Numbered from the stretch's first letter, positions 21,493-33,427 are shown. The stretch is 64,000 nt of DNA from Gerris lacustris (GCA_951217055.1 OX578282.1:26069657-26133656); one strand, 5' to 3'. A program made the numbers and translations. The notes: generated by a model from the letters alone, not told the origin.

Positions 21493-21606
21493 TCACTCTC
21501 TTGATAAAGATGGCATTAATTCATTAGTTGTATTTTTTGCCGAATTAATTATTTCTAGAGGATTATTATTCTCCACATTTTCGTCAAAGTCACTTGATTC
21601 ACTCAT
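21493..21606 (-). CDS. Short acidic ORF in family H, possible first exon
   Basis: ATG at 21606 (minus strand), TGA at 21493, 37 codons. The product begins MSESSDFDENVENNN and ends NELMPSLSRE. Acidic Ser/Asp/Glu-rich N-termini are common in transposases and in nuclear factors, but nothing here is diagnostic. The copy at 59.7 kb has lost the ATG (ATT) and has diverged. I infer a possible first exon; the downstream exons are not found in the window. Confidence 0.25.
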   Translation of the reverse strand: MSESSDFDENVENNNPLEIINSAKNTTNELMPSLSRE

Positions 21607-21708
21607 TGTTTTTCACTAAAAACTCGATAAACAGTTACTTCAATAAAAGAACACCAAATTAGTTTTGTTAAATGTAAACAAACTCGGTAATCGTGCGTAA
21701 AGCTGAAG

Positions 21709-21752
21709 AATTCCTCTTCTTTACCGCACTAGCGTGGTAAAGAAGAGGAATT
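21709..21752. repeat. Hairpin, 17-bp perfect stem
   Basis: AATTCCTCTTCTTTACC (21709-21725) and GGTAAAGAAGAGGAATT (21736-21752) flank a 10-base loop. The paralogue near 59585-59632 keeps the outer parts (GAAGAATTCC and GGAATTCTTC), with a changed interior. Confidence 0.85.
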
Positions 21753-21767
21753 ATTCAGAACTGAGAC

Positions 21768-21777
21768 GCGCATGCGC
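21768..21777. promoter_or_regulatory. GCGCATGCGC palindrome (NRF1-like site)
   Basis: The decamer GCGCATGCGC is the core recognised by NRF1 / Ewg-type factors in animals. It is retained in the diverged paralogue at 59554-59563 in an equivalent position upstream of the minus-strand short frame. A promoter role is inferred only from this conservation. Confidence 0.35.
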
Positions 21778-21880
21778 AATGAATACAAGTACGTAAATAA
21801 TCACTTTCTACGCATCTAAACAAAGATATAATGTTTATATTTCGTATCAATCGTACATAAAGAAAATAATCATCGGATAT

Positions 21881-22630
21881 TATATCGAAAAATCAACCAG
21901 TAAACGAATATTAACGTATCATAATATACTCTCAATATTTAGATAAAAAAGCTAAGAATGATTGTTAACACGAATAGAATAAGATAAAACGCTAAACATA
22001 TATTTTAGTAAAATCATTATAGAAAGTATATTAAGTGCATTTTTTTTTGCATGATTGTTACATACTATATATGTTTTTTTAAAGATAATTTCCGCAACAC
22101 CTGTTCTAAAGTGTAGATTAAAGTCGTATTACACATTACACAGGTGCTTCGCGAAAAGTAAAGTGGGGGAAAAAAAAATCAACTATCAAAACAATCAATT
22201 ACAAGGCGACTCAACCCAAAACTACTTCTCTGACATGAGCGGCAATTTTTGTCGGATTTACTTTAATAAAAAAAATCACTTCAAGCTATGGAAGGTAAAA
22301 AGAAGTCTTGCTCTGAGGACTCTGAAATTATAACGGAGCTAGAGGTTACCTCTGGGGTCACCCAAGTCGAGTCAACAGCCACGGGGTAAAGCCCAGGAAA
22401 TAATTAGGGTGTTTTCGGAGTCTGCTCGAGATCCCACTCCAAGACAGTTAGGCTATGGCGGCAACATCTAGAAGAGGCTTTCTAACTCCCGCAATAAACC
22501 GCGCATCATTTTTTTATATATAAACCAAGTGTTTTATGTTTGACACTTTGAGCAGTACAAAGTCGAAACTTACTTAATTACCTTATAATAACGCAGATGC
22601 TAATTTTAGAATTAATACTATCATGGAAAA
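21881..22630. other. Unassigned sequence with a GC-richer block
   Basis: Positions 22290-22500 are distinctly less AT-rich (GTTACCTCTGGGGTCACCC, CAACAGCCACGGGGTAAAGC, TATGGCGGCAACATCTAG). The look is that of a degraded retroelement 3-prime region, but it occurs once in the window and is not identified. Confidence 0.3.
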
Positions 22631-22634
22631 ACGG

Positions 22635-23430
22635 TAACATGATGAAATTTCACAGGAAAAAATCACATGTGATAATTTTACCCTGCTAAAATTAAACATG
22701 GACAGAATTACACATTGCGTAAATTACACAAGGAAGAAATTACACATGTGAAAATTACAATAAGAAAAATTTACACATTTTAATTTTTTTTCCAAAATTT
22801 GTTAGAAAATTCGGTTGTCGTATCAATATTGATATAATTTATAATTTTTATAATGGTTACATAGATTAAATTGATCATTAAGCTACTAATTATTATTACT
22901 ATTATATATAGGATACAGATACAATTATCTGTAAGTACATTTATATTATAAAAGTCAACGTCGGCGAGTGTGTATGTGTGTTCTTCTATGCCTCTTTTAT
23001 TCTTCAAAATATGTGGATGACTCTTGGCATAATATATTTGTCACACCCCTGGTCAAAAACTGGTATAGTTTTATTCCTTATTTCTCACTTATTTCCAAGA
23101 AGGACATTTATGGGCTAATTTAAAGATCAAATTCCACTTAATCTCATATTCACTGAGTCAGATAGGGATTAAGCGAGAAAGAGAAGCTCATTGGTCTGTG
23201 TGTATGTGTGGAACAGTGGCCTTCAGTAAGGACTTGGGCTGACTGAATAGTTTAACATTTATCCGCTTGCTTTAACATATATTTTATTCTATGTGTAATT
23301 TTTACTTCGAGTAATTTTTCCACGAGCAATTTCTTCTTCGTGTAATTTTTTCCACGCGTAATTTCTTCCTTGTGTAATTATTTCTATGTAATTATATTCC
23401 ATGTAATTTTTTTCCAGTGAATTTTGTCCT
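22635..23430. mobile_element. Foldback-type element with inverted minisatellite ends
   Basis: The left end (22640-22780) is a run of degenerate 15-17 bp units such as GAAGAAATTACACATGTG and AAATTACACAAG. The right end (23290-23430) is the same array in reverse complement, for example CACGCGTAATTTCTTCC and TTGTGTAATTATTTC. Between them lies about 500 bp with no recognised gene. Inverted ends built from short tandem subrepeats are the hallmark of Foldback (FB)-class elements. Confidence 0.6.
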
Positions 23431-23494
23431 GACACCGGTAAAACACAGAAGTACACATAAATTATTTTAGAATCTTTCAAGACAAAATCCTGCC

Positions 23495-23965
23495 GTCTTT
23501 ATTGGAGGAATGGTTACATGAAATTTGGATCTGTTTCGATTCACAGTGGCACCATATTTATTTTTATGAAATATAATTTGCGCAGATGGTTAAAATTCAT
23601 ATGAGACTATCTATGGGCTACTTTCAAAAAAAGTATCTTAATTTCTTCAAAATCAGATGATTATTTTAAAGATATAGGTGTTAATAATAAAACTTTTGTG
23701 CACAGAAGGTTGAAATTTATATGGGACTCAACAGTGTTATAACACTGCTGTGTCCCATATAAATACTAGTTATGACTATCCTACAAATTTCATCAAAATC
23801 GGATATTTAGGTTCGCAAAAATGTTGAACTTCAGACTAACACGAAACCAAAATATTTCCTAATGACTGAAACGCAGAAATCTGTTAAAAGTTTTTGGTTC
23901 TTTTTAGCGATCACAATGTTTACGTTATCTTCTGTAAGCTCCGAAGCAAACATGAAGTAAAGAAA
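23495..23965 (+). mobile_element. Family A copy with an internal palindrome
   Basis: It carries TTCGATTCACAGTGGCACC, GCGCAGATGGTTAAAATTC, GCACAGAAGGTTGAAATTTA, ACCAAAATATTTCCTAATG and a GTTATCTTCTGTAAGCTCC end. At 23715-23764 an imperfect palindrome (ATTTATATGGGAC ... GTCCCATATAAAT) lies in place of the usual GACCAACAATGGGC segment. Confidence 0.6.
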
Positions 23966-24855
23966 ATTCGAACTCAAAACAAACGAAGTCAAAAAGTAAA
24001 CAGTAATTAGAAGGACATTTGGACATAACATTTAAAAATGGAAAATATTTTATTACATCACTAAATTAGTATAAAAAGAGAACTGTATTACACATATGTA
24101 TACATACAAAATACGCGGTAATAATGCATAGACTAAAAATGATATCATTATTTAAAAGTCTTAGTAAAAAATTAACAAATGGAATTTGTTATACAGTTCA
24201 ACGGACGGAAACAACTGTAAATCCTTAAGTACCTTCATTTTAGACAGAAACACTTTTACATCTAAATCACAATTGAACAAACAAGACATTAAAAAATTAG
24301 AGAAAAAGAATAAATGTATGCGCACATTTTCCGCGAATCTTAGCGTGTTAAGTAATCATTTCAAACACTCTTCCGACTGAATCTACACATTTATCAGATA
24401 AACTGCCCGGTTAATTAGCGAAAAACCGTTTGCAATTCGTATCTAATTCATATACATATAAAAATTCGGAGATTCTTCTGAGGTATCGTCTTGCCTTTTC
24501 ACAAGATTCGTCCACGCGGCAAAATAAAAAAACCGCACTTAATTTTATAACGGGATAGGTCAAGCGTTATGACAAGTATAGGATCAATTTACGCGGCGAC
24601 CCACAAAATTCGCAAAGGGTTCATAAGAGAGTTCAGACGGTCAAAAAACAGGGGAGTTACATTCAACACCTGTAGTGATTCCCTAAATCTGCATGTAGCA
24701 TTTTAAGGTTGTTATTTTTCTTTATTTTTCTTTACAAGCCTTAACGAAATAGACGGAACATAATTTCCTGGTTAAAAAACAATTTTTTAATTTATCTGAT
24801 TTAATACCTTTCATTTTTAATAAACTACCATTTCAATAATTTTCTTGCCTTAAGC
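23966..24855. other. Unassigned AT-rich sequence
   Basis: The 64-codon frame at 24186-24380 has no recognisable motif. Nothing else is seen. Confidence 0.3.
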
Positions 24856-24859
24856 TATA

Positions 24860-25100
24860 ACTACAGTTACGCCCAGCATAACTGGGAGAGTATTGTGGCC
24901 GCTCTACCATTGCCAATGATCGTCAAATTTTGATGGCAAGGTATTGGAAGGATTGCGGAAGAAAACGACCGCCTTTCAATACCTGACCCCGAGTCAAAGG
25001 AGCCATATTCCTTCCAAAGCAATATTGGGCCAGTGTGTGGCCAGCTTGTGCACGCGCATGCTGACACGTGTGCTTGACACATTGCAGCAGGTATACACAC
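24860..25100. other. GC-richer island, possible exon or gene fragment
   Basis: About 240 bp of near-balanced base composition stands out from AT-rich flanks. On the plus strand, the frame starting at 24923 is open to 25074. It contains IGRIAEENDRLSIPDPES and PVCGQLVHAHADTCA, and is preceded in the same frame, after one TGA, by NWESIVAALPLPMIVKF. A CTACAG acceptor-like site (24865) and a CAG/GTATAC donor-like site (25088) bracket it. The minus strand also has an open frame (24867-25100). No protein family is recognised. Confidence 0.3.
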
Positions 25101-25690
25101 ACGTATTTGTTAATTTTTCTACACTGTAAAACGTTTATTGTATTCAATTTTTGAATGAGTATTTTGTCTTTTCCACGTTATAAATGTTAAAAATGCAACA
25201 AACCCCTGTTATGATCGTTTTGTATCTTTATAGTTCCTAATAGCTTTTAGACGCTGTGCAAATAATGGCCCTATAGTTATATTGGAAATTAGACGTTCTT
25301 TTATTTTTTTCTATTGAAGACAAAGATTTTATATTGCTTTTGTAAAAGAGATTTCAAATAAGATTATAACAAATAATTAGAATAATAACTTATATTCTGT
25401 GTGTCTATTGGATGGAATGACCATCTATAAAATCTCTAGAACGAAGATCTCCCAAACCCAAATTGCCTTCCATAATTTTTCCCTCTTATGATATGCTTGG
25501 AAATTACTCTGACGTAATGACGCTTTTATACTCGTATATGGTTGTTTTATTGCTGCACTTTTAGAACATTTCGACCTCTCATTAACTCGGAACCATCAAA
25601 ATAATTTGAAAAAAATAAGTCCGAAAAAGTCGAACAAAACATTCTCATATTCATAGTGATACTGAATCCTATATTGTCAAAACTAATTAA
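25101..25690. other. Unassigned sequence
   Basis: No family match or coding signal. Confidence 0.35.
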
Positions 25691-25696
25691 TTAATT

Positions 25697-25910
25697 ATTT
25701 AACACAGTGGCGTATCCAGCGGCTAGGTCTGGAGGGGGCACAATCTAAGCCAGTATAGAATGGGGGGGGGGGGGGGAATTCGTAGTGGAAACAAGAAAAT
25801 GGCAGTACTTATTCAACAAAGCAGCTGCCCCCCCCCCCCCCCCCCAACAAACGGGGGGGGGGGGGCACGTGCCCCCTGTGCCCCCCCCTGGATACGCCAC
25901 TGATTTAACA
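25697..25910. mobile_element. hAT-type MITE with 8-bp duplication
   Basis: The element spans 25705-25902 (198 bp). Its termini are CAGTGGCGTATCCAG and CTGGATACGCCACTG, a perfect 15-bp TIR beginning CAG as in many hAT elements. It is flanked by a perfect ATTTAACA duplication (25697-25704 and 25903-25910). The interior holds long G and C homopolymers and GGCACGTGCC, with no coding capacity. Its mobility would have depended on a hAT transposase supplied elsewhere. The perfect TIR and duplication point to recent insertion. Confidence 0.9.
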
Positions 25911-25944
25911 TATTTATAAAGTGTTCAACAGGTGATTTTGAACA

Positions 25945-26600
25945 CTTCGTTTTCGACTTGCAGCTAAAGCATTGTTATTGAGCCTTTCGAGGTCATCCTA
26001 GTTCGTCCATTCGTCCGCGTCGCATCTTGGATCATGTTTACCAACCTTTTGTAACTAGAGATTTTAAATGTAGTATACAACTTAAACTTTTTTTGCCAAA
26101 AAACAGGAAAAATGTTGCTAATAACACAACTCCAAATTTCTTCGATCAGCGAGCAATTGCGAAATGATCGCAATTTTTTGACTGGGGTATCATTTTAAAG
26201 ATATTGAAATGTAAATCACAAATACATTTCGCGTTTCCAAAATGGCGGCTATTTTTCCCACAAAATTACCAAAACTAAATTTTTATATCTCTGTGGGCCA
26301 ATGATATTTCCGGGAGTTAATGTAAAAAAGTCAAATTTTAGAAATTTCAGGTGGTCGTAATTATGGTGGCCCAAAATTATTATTTTCTGTAATTTTTCAA
26401 TTTTACATTTTTTTAAATAATTGATTATATTTTATTTAAAATTCTTATTATATATATATCAAAAAGTTTATTTTCTGTAATTTTTCAGTAGGGAAGCATT
26501 TTAAAGGTATTAAAATGTAGATTACAAATATACATCGTGTTTCCAAAATAGCGGCAATTTTATCCCCAAAAGAACCAAATAAGTGCATACCTAAGATGCT
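25945..26600 (-). mobile_element. Family F repeat, copy 1
   Basis: Its reverse complement matches 53270-53935. Landmarks on the plus strand are CCTTTCGAGGTCATCCTAG, CGTCGCATCTTGGATCATG, ATTGCGAAATGATCGCAA, GGGGTATCATTTTAAAG and TTTCCAAAATGGCGGC. There is a partial second unit near 26500 (TTTCCAAAATAGCGGC). No intact protein is present. Confidence 0.6.
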
Positions 26601-26739
26601 TAAGAATAATATGCACACCTTGATTTTTCAAAGGGCAACTTTTTATACATATTTTAGTAAAACAAAAAAAAATAAAAATAATAATATATGATATATGAAT
26701 TTTTATGACCTTTTTTTTGTCAAGTACTTGACGGATTTT

Positions 26740-26925
26740 TTTTTTAACGAGTTTAGACAGTTTTTGACAAACGGCAGATAGAGATTTTTTTATTAAAAAA
26801 AAACAACTACTCTGGGTTTCCTTAAACGTTTAAATCCATCAAAATGTTATTATTGTGCTATCTTAATACTTTCTCTCTATAATATATATTTCTACGTACA
26901 ACAGAAAGTAAAAAAAAAAAAAATC
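26740..26925 (+). mobile_element. Family B tail fragment
   Basis: It contains TTTAGACAGTTTTTGACAAA, AAATCCATCAAAATGTTA, the tail AATACTTTCTCTCTATAA, and ACAGAAAGTAAAAAAA. Head and body are missing. Confidence 0.5.
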
Positions 26926-26929
26926 TATA

Positions 26930-27840
26930 TATACATATATACATGTATATATATACATGTATAATAAAGAAAGTCCTTGATTTAAATTTGATTAAGTTAT
27001 TTAAATCTAAAAATATAAACGAAACACCTTTTGCATTCTAATAAAGTAAAGGATATCTTATTTTGAAAGGTATAATTATGAGAAAACTGTTGTGGTAATG
27101 ATAGACACCCTTCTTCATCCATCGAGATATCTGATTTACTTTTGGATCTTGTTTCATATCATATCTTCCTTTAAAAGTTGTAATTTTTACACCTTCGATA
27201 TATTCTAGTTGTCTCGGCCTTCTTTATAATTGAGTGAGATGTCAAGACACCCAATTTAAAACAGTTCAGATGAAATTCTATTTTTCTTCTAACTATTTCT
27301 ACGCCTTAGATATATACGAGAAACCTGTACACTTTCTGTGTCTAAACTAGATAGGTGTCGCTGAATAGAAGAACAGCACTGTAATTTAGAAGAATATCTG
27401 TCACTTATTTTAAAAATATGTTATTGGTAACCTTTAGAAGGAATGGAATAAATTCAATATGAATGTTGAAGTAGTGAAAGAATGCCGATAGTTGGTACAA
27501 TTTTATTCCAAAGTAATTTCAGAGATTTCTTTTTTTTACTAGTGTATATTTAATACTATCTCACTTATTTATCTATGATAATCGTTAAATTCTCTACGAC
27601 TTGTTGATGTCCATAATTATAATTTGAATAGCAATGACCGGAGGTGTTTGGCCAGTGATTTAGTCGAGTTTACTAGTCTTTATGACTTGGCAGTAGTATT
27701 AAGGTCTTAAATAACTTTATATGCACATGAACATACCAATGTTCATTTAAAAAAAAAATCATCAATGCTTTAATTAGTTTAACAGCACAAATTAATTCCT
27801 AACCCAGAATTAGTGTTATCATAATTTTGATATTGGCCAT
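26930..27840. other. Unassigned AT-rich sequence
   Basis: A short palindromic ATATACATGTATAT stretch lies near 26935-26960. Nothing else is recognised. Confidence 0.35.
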
Positions 27841-27849
27841 GAATATATT

Positions 27850-28110
27850 TCACATAAAGCTATAAGGAGTTCTGAACAAATGAAGGAGTTACACAGGGAT
27901 ATATTTCTGGGCTCGATCCTCTTCATAATTATTATCATGGATAATGTCATAGAGTAGTCAAAAGAACGATGGGCTACCATCTTGGAAACAGGCTGATGCG
28001 AAGAGAAACCGATTAGGTAACACTCGCTGATGATATGGCGCTGAGAGACAGGATTTCCCATTAGACATGTCTTATTATAAGTGAGAAAAGGATGCACAAG
28101 ATAAAACCAA
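27850..28110 (+). pseudogene. Decayed LINE reverse-transcriptase fragment
   Basis: The frame at 27883-27954 reads FLGSILFIIIIMDNVIE, resembling the LSP-LLF-(I/V)-MD block just before the catalytic centre of RTE- or CR1-like reverse transcriptases. After a stop and a shift of frame, 28017-28043 reads VTLADDMAL, matching the (Y/F)ADD catalytic box. The spacing between the two blocks suits a reverse transcriptase. Several stops and at least one frameshift show an old, inactive copy. The clade is not determined. Confidence 0.5.
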
Positions 28111-29441
<1,331 letters not shown>

Positions 29442-29574
29442 CTTTTTTTTAAAAAAACCACAACTCAAATTATCCTGATTTAACTGTGATTAAGATTAAA
29501 AAAAAAACCCTAACCTATTGATCAACAAAATTCTTGTTCCTGAGATAGATTCTTGTGTCTTTTACTTTCTAATA

Positions 29575-29960
29575 AACGTAGTATATATATAAAAAGAAAG
29601 TATTGTAGTAGCGCTAAAATTCTATTTTGATATTTTAATAGATTGTTACGTTTTGAGGTTCTTTGGGACAGCAAAAAGTAGTTTTTAAAAATGGTTGTCT
29701 GTTGTCGGTGCAGATGCTTGGAGCCTGAAATACCGGGCCGATTTCGACGCAATTTGGCATATACGATTAGAAAAAATGACCCCTGAGGCATCCAGAAATT
29801 AATTTTAGCTCAAAAATTCAAGCACTAACGGGCAAAAACTGTGAAAAAAATTATTTAATGAATACAGTTCCGAAGATTTTGATTTAAAAAAATTCTTGAT
29901 TATCCATTTAAATGCGAAACTAAAACAAAAGTTGTTTTCCAGAGACAAATCTAGATTCCG
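29575..29960 (-). mobile_element. Family B copy, diverged
   Basis: On the plus strand it reads AAAGAAAGTATTGTAGTAGC, TACGTTTTGAGGTTC, AGATGCTTGGAGCCTGAA, GGGCCGATTTCGACGCAATT, and GTTCCGAAGATTTTGAT. The tRNA-like segment is missing or unrecognisable. Confidence 0.6.
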
Positions 29961-31640
29961 ATATATTGATGAAAATAAAACTGATTTAGCTGATGTCGAA
30001 AAAACAATTTAAAAAAAAAAATATTAAATTGGATTTAAAGTCAGTCTTACAATATATATCAAAAAGTTTTGGTCGAAATTGTACAGCTTTTTTTTTATGC
30101 GAATATTTTTTTATATTCTAATCGTCAAATAAAGATAATTTAGTCAGTTAAAATCTAATTCTTGTTTCTGAGAAAGAGGCAATTTTTAGGGGTTGTGATG
30201 TTTTTAAACAATTTCGCGAACATAGTAATTCTACAAAACGTATTACAATATTTTTAAGAACAAAAAGTAACTTACATTCTTCCATAAAGTTAACCAACAT
30301 CTAAACAGAACATTAACCCTTCTGCTGCAATTACTAATAATTGGTTTAATACTGACCTCTACACTTCAAATAAGGCTGACCTACTCTAAATGTAAACTAG
30401 TCTACTTAGTTTTTGAACTTTTCGCAATTGAGTATGCTAGACCAATATTAACATAACGGGCAGAAATAAATTATATATTAGCATAAAAATCATTAATTTT
30501 GGAAACAAAAAAGCCTAATGCTATGGCTCGTGGAAAAAGATTGAAAATATGTGTCAATGAAATTCCATTTCTATACGGTATTTTGTAGTGCAAAGATACT
30601 TATTGTGGCACATTTAATCTTCGGATCCTTAATTCTAGTAAGAAAGCATTAAATGGAGGACACTTAAAATCAATGATACTATGTATAAAAGTACCTTAGT
30701 ACATTCATTTTAGTCTGGAAACTTTTTTTATTATGTGAAGCTTTTTTTTTTTTATCTAGGATTCATGTTTTTGTTGTTGTTTTATTTTGGTAATTGCGAA
30801 CTATCATTTTGTATTCTATAGTTAATTCATTGAGTGTAATAAGCAATTTTTTTGTCTATGTAATTTTTTTGACCGTTGTTTCTATCCAAAAACAATTGGT
30901 TCCAGCAAGAATAATTTGATTGTCTGAGACTGGGTTAATGAAATGCATAAAAGGTTACGCCTTGTCCTTGTATGTATGTCTCTTCTGCGTTTGATAATGC
31001 ATCCTAATCTATCGGAATTCATCTATAAGTAAATTACACTAATAATGCCTTAGTCTTAATTTAATCCTTTTCAATATGATAACTGTTAACACAGCATATT
31101 AATAGTCTGTTTTATTAAGCCCCCCCCCCCCCTTATAGTTATGTTATTTTGTTTTCGTATTAAGTGTCATTGTAGAATTAAGAACTATGAATGATGACCT
31201 AATGAAAAAGAAGCATAACGGGACATAATTCTGTCTAGTTTGTTTTTAATGAGTTCGGTTCTCAAGACTCCCGTATATATTGCGTAAGGTTTTCGAGCGA
31301 CTTGTATCATTAATATTGGGATTATGGGTTTTTATTAGGTTTGCACGTTGCAAAGGGAATAGAGGCCTCTATTTATGTGTAAAGTTCCCACTCATAGAAG
31401 TATGTTTTAAGCATTTTTGATCATTGCGACCGAAGTATAATAAGGGGAGGTTGCAACCTAGTTTGTATAATTATTTACAATTCATTGCATATCTGCCAGC
31501 AAAGTAGTTTTAGGGTCCGTAGGCAAAAATGAGGTCTCTTATACATTCCTGCACTTATCTGTAGCGCATCTGATCTGCAAAAGTACGCGGCATAAAAATT
31601 TAAAAACTTTATAGTTATGTTATGTGTAGTAATCCAAGAA
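29961..31640. other. Unassigned AT-rich sequence
   Basis: No gene or repeat family was recognised. A 13-base C run lies at 31120-31132. Confidence 0.35.
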
Positions 31641-31683
31641 CAGGAAAATTACGGGGAAGCCCCAAAATATCATTCCTCAAAAA

Positions 31684-31956
31684 CTAGGGGTCGAAAATTT
31701 TGTTTAACGGAAATGCGTCACATATAGATTTAAAAATGCCTTTTAAAAGTTTAAAATGGTCAGCACGAGGTTTATGAGTTTTTAGGCCGAAATGGATATG
31801 GTTTATGGGCTTATTACCCATATTCCCTACCATTGTGAAGTCCGATAGCAGACGGTTGCTTAGTTCATCCGGCCCACAATGGACTATCTTATCCAGATTC
31901 AGCCATTCAACCAAACATACTCTTTCCAAACCTTGTTGTATGGCTTGTTTAGGCAA
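31684..31956 (-). CDS. Orphan 90-codon ORF abutting a large palindrome
   Basis: The frame runs from ATG at 31956 to a stop at 31684. Its first 13 residues (MPKQAIQQGLERV) come from the palindrome arm. The rest has balanced composition: LDKIVHCGPDELSNRLLSDF and TMVGNMGNKPINHIHFGL. I do not recognise a family. It may be a decayed transposon gene or chance. Nothing upstream supports a promoter. Confidence 0.2.
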   Translation of the reverse strand: MPKQAIQQGLERVCLVEWLNLDKIVHCGPDELSNRLLSDFTMVGNMGNKPINHIHFGLKTHKPRADHFKLLKGIFKSICDAFPLNKIFDP

Positions 31957-32428
31957 AGTCTGACACCGTTTTCCTCTGTGACTTTTTTAGTTTTGGAGCG
32001 TTTTTTTTTTTATTTGAACCCTAAAATTTTGACCGTCAGACTTGAAAATCGGAAAAAGTTCTGCGTCAGACAATATTAAAATGTTGATTTATAGGGTTCA
32101 AATAATGTATCTTGAGAAAATCAGCTGGTTATTAATCATTAATTAATATTAGTTCATATTAATTAATATCCATTATTATTAATTAAAATTAATTAATATG
32201 ATTAATTAATAATTGGCTGATTTTCTCAAGATACATTATTTGAACCCCATAAATTAACATTTAAATATTGTCTGACGCAGAACTTTTTCCGATTTTCTAG
32301 TCTGACACGTCAAAATTTTAGGGTTCAAATAAAAAAAAAACGCCCCAAAACTAAAAAAAGTCACAGAGGAAAACGGTGTCAGATTTGGCCTAAACAAGCC
32401 ATACAAAAAGGTTTGGAAAGAGTATGTA
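31917..32428. mobile_element. About 510-bp palindromic (foldback) element
   Basis: The left arm begins CATACTCTTTCCAAACC and the right arm ends GGTTTGGAAAGAGTATG. Collinear inverted landmarks include TTCCTCTGTGACTTTTTTAG, the TTTATTTGAACC segment, the CTGCGTCAGACAATATT segment, and ATAATGTATCTTGAGAAAAT. The centre, at about 32170, is AT-only (repeats of ATTAATTA). Arms are about 245 bp with a few substitutions. Frames on both strands here are mirror images of each other. There is no clear target duplication and no coding capacity. Confidence 0.8.
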
Positions 32429-32469
32429 TAAGTTACTTTTTTGCCTATGGGCACCCTGACCGAACCAAC

Positions 32470-32905
32470 ATAACTTAAAACTACACGTCCAATTTTAAAG
32501 AAATTGGGATGGTAGGACATAATTAGCCTATTGTTGGCCCCATATAAGTTTCAACCTTCTGCGCCTATTAGTTTCTCTTCTACATTCGCACAAACCAAAT
32601 ATACATTTATTTACACCAATAACATCAAAAGTAATTATCTCATTTATATGAAACTTTTATAGTTTATCGAAAGTAGCCCGCAGATAATTTGAAACGTCTG
32701 CGCTCTTTAATATTTGCTAAACTGATGCTCTAATTCATGTAAAAAATCAATTTTGACAACAATAAAACAATATTGACAGATTAAAAACGGGGGAAACATT
32801 TAAACAACCTAGACAATAATAGCTTGTAAAATCATAAAATCAATAAAGTACGGGATAGGATGCGAGAAAGCTATGTGCCACACCAATCGGCAGTCTATTT
32901 TTTAT
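32470..32905 (-). mobile_element. Family A copy
   Basis: On the plus strand: CATAATTAGCCTATTGTTGG, CAACCTTCTGCGCCTATTAG, ATTTACACCAATAACATC, and GTCTGCGCTCTTTAATATTT. These lead to AGATTAAAAACGGGGGAAAC, the GACAATAATAGCTTG segment, and the terminal module at 32850-32900. Confidence 0.65.
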
Positions 32906-33425
32906 TATATTTTTAAATAAAATATTATTTTATACTTTTTAGTCTTCGTCAAAGTAAATCTTTTAATCTATTCTAACCTCACTTAGTTATAAATAGGCTT
33001 CATTGTTGAACTCCTGAAATTAAACGTTTAATCTTAAATTAAATGTTAATTAAATGTTTAATCTTTGCCGATTAAAGTTAAATAATTTAAACGGAATTAA
33101 ACCTCACCTACATTTTTTAGATTTTTCATTGGTTTTTTAAAAAATGGAGGGGGGACACGAAAAACTCATTTTTCAATTGGACACATGGCGCAAAGATGAA
33201 TTAGTAAAAAATAAAACCAAATATATATATTTTTTCTCAGGGCGTTTTCCTCATTTATGAAATTCCAGATAGCATTTTGAATAAAACTGACATTACTTCG
33301 GTCTTCAAATTAATCCAGGTAAACAGTCATTTCTTCCTAACATAAAGTTTTAACTGATCTGCTAGGTATTGGCATAGGGATTTTTGTCCGCACTTAATAT
33401 TTCCTTTCTTAATATAGTACAAATA
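32906..33425. other. Unassigned AT-rich sequence
   Basis: No family match or gene signal. Confidence 0.35.
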
Positions 33426-33427
33426 TG

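Larger units (their letters stand above)
21297..21880 (-). mobile_element. Family H element, copy 1
   Basis: Its reverse complement matches 59460-59840 in collinear order. Shared landmarks are GCATGCGAGTGTGGAGTTT, CACCCGAGCGATAGCGAGGG, the AAAACTCGATA segment, ATGTAAACAAACTCG, AATCGTGCGT, the GCGCATGCGC palindrome, and the end with AAAGATATAATGTTTATA. A 37-codon frame lies on the minus strand. The conserved order of palindrome, hairpin and short frame suggests the 5-prime part of a transposon or other multicopy gene. Confidence 0.6.
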
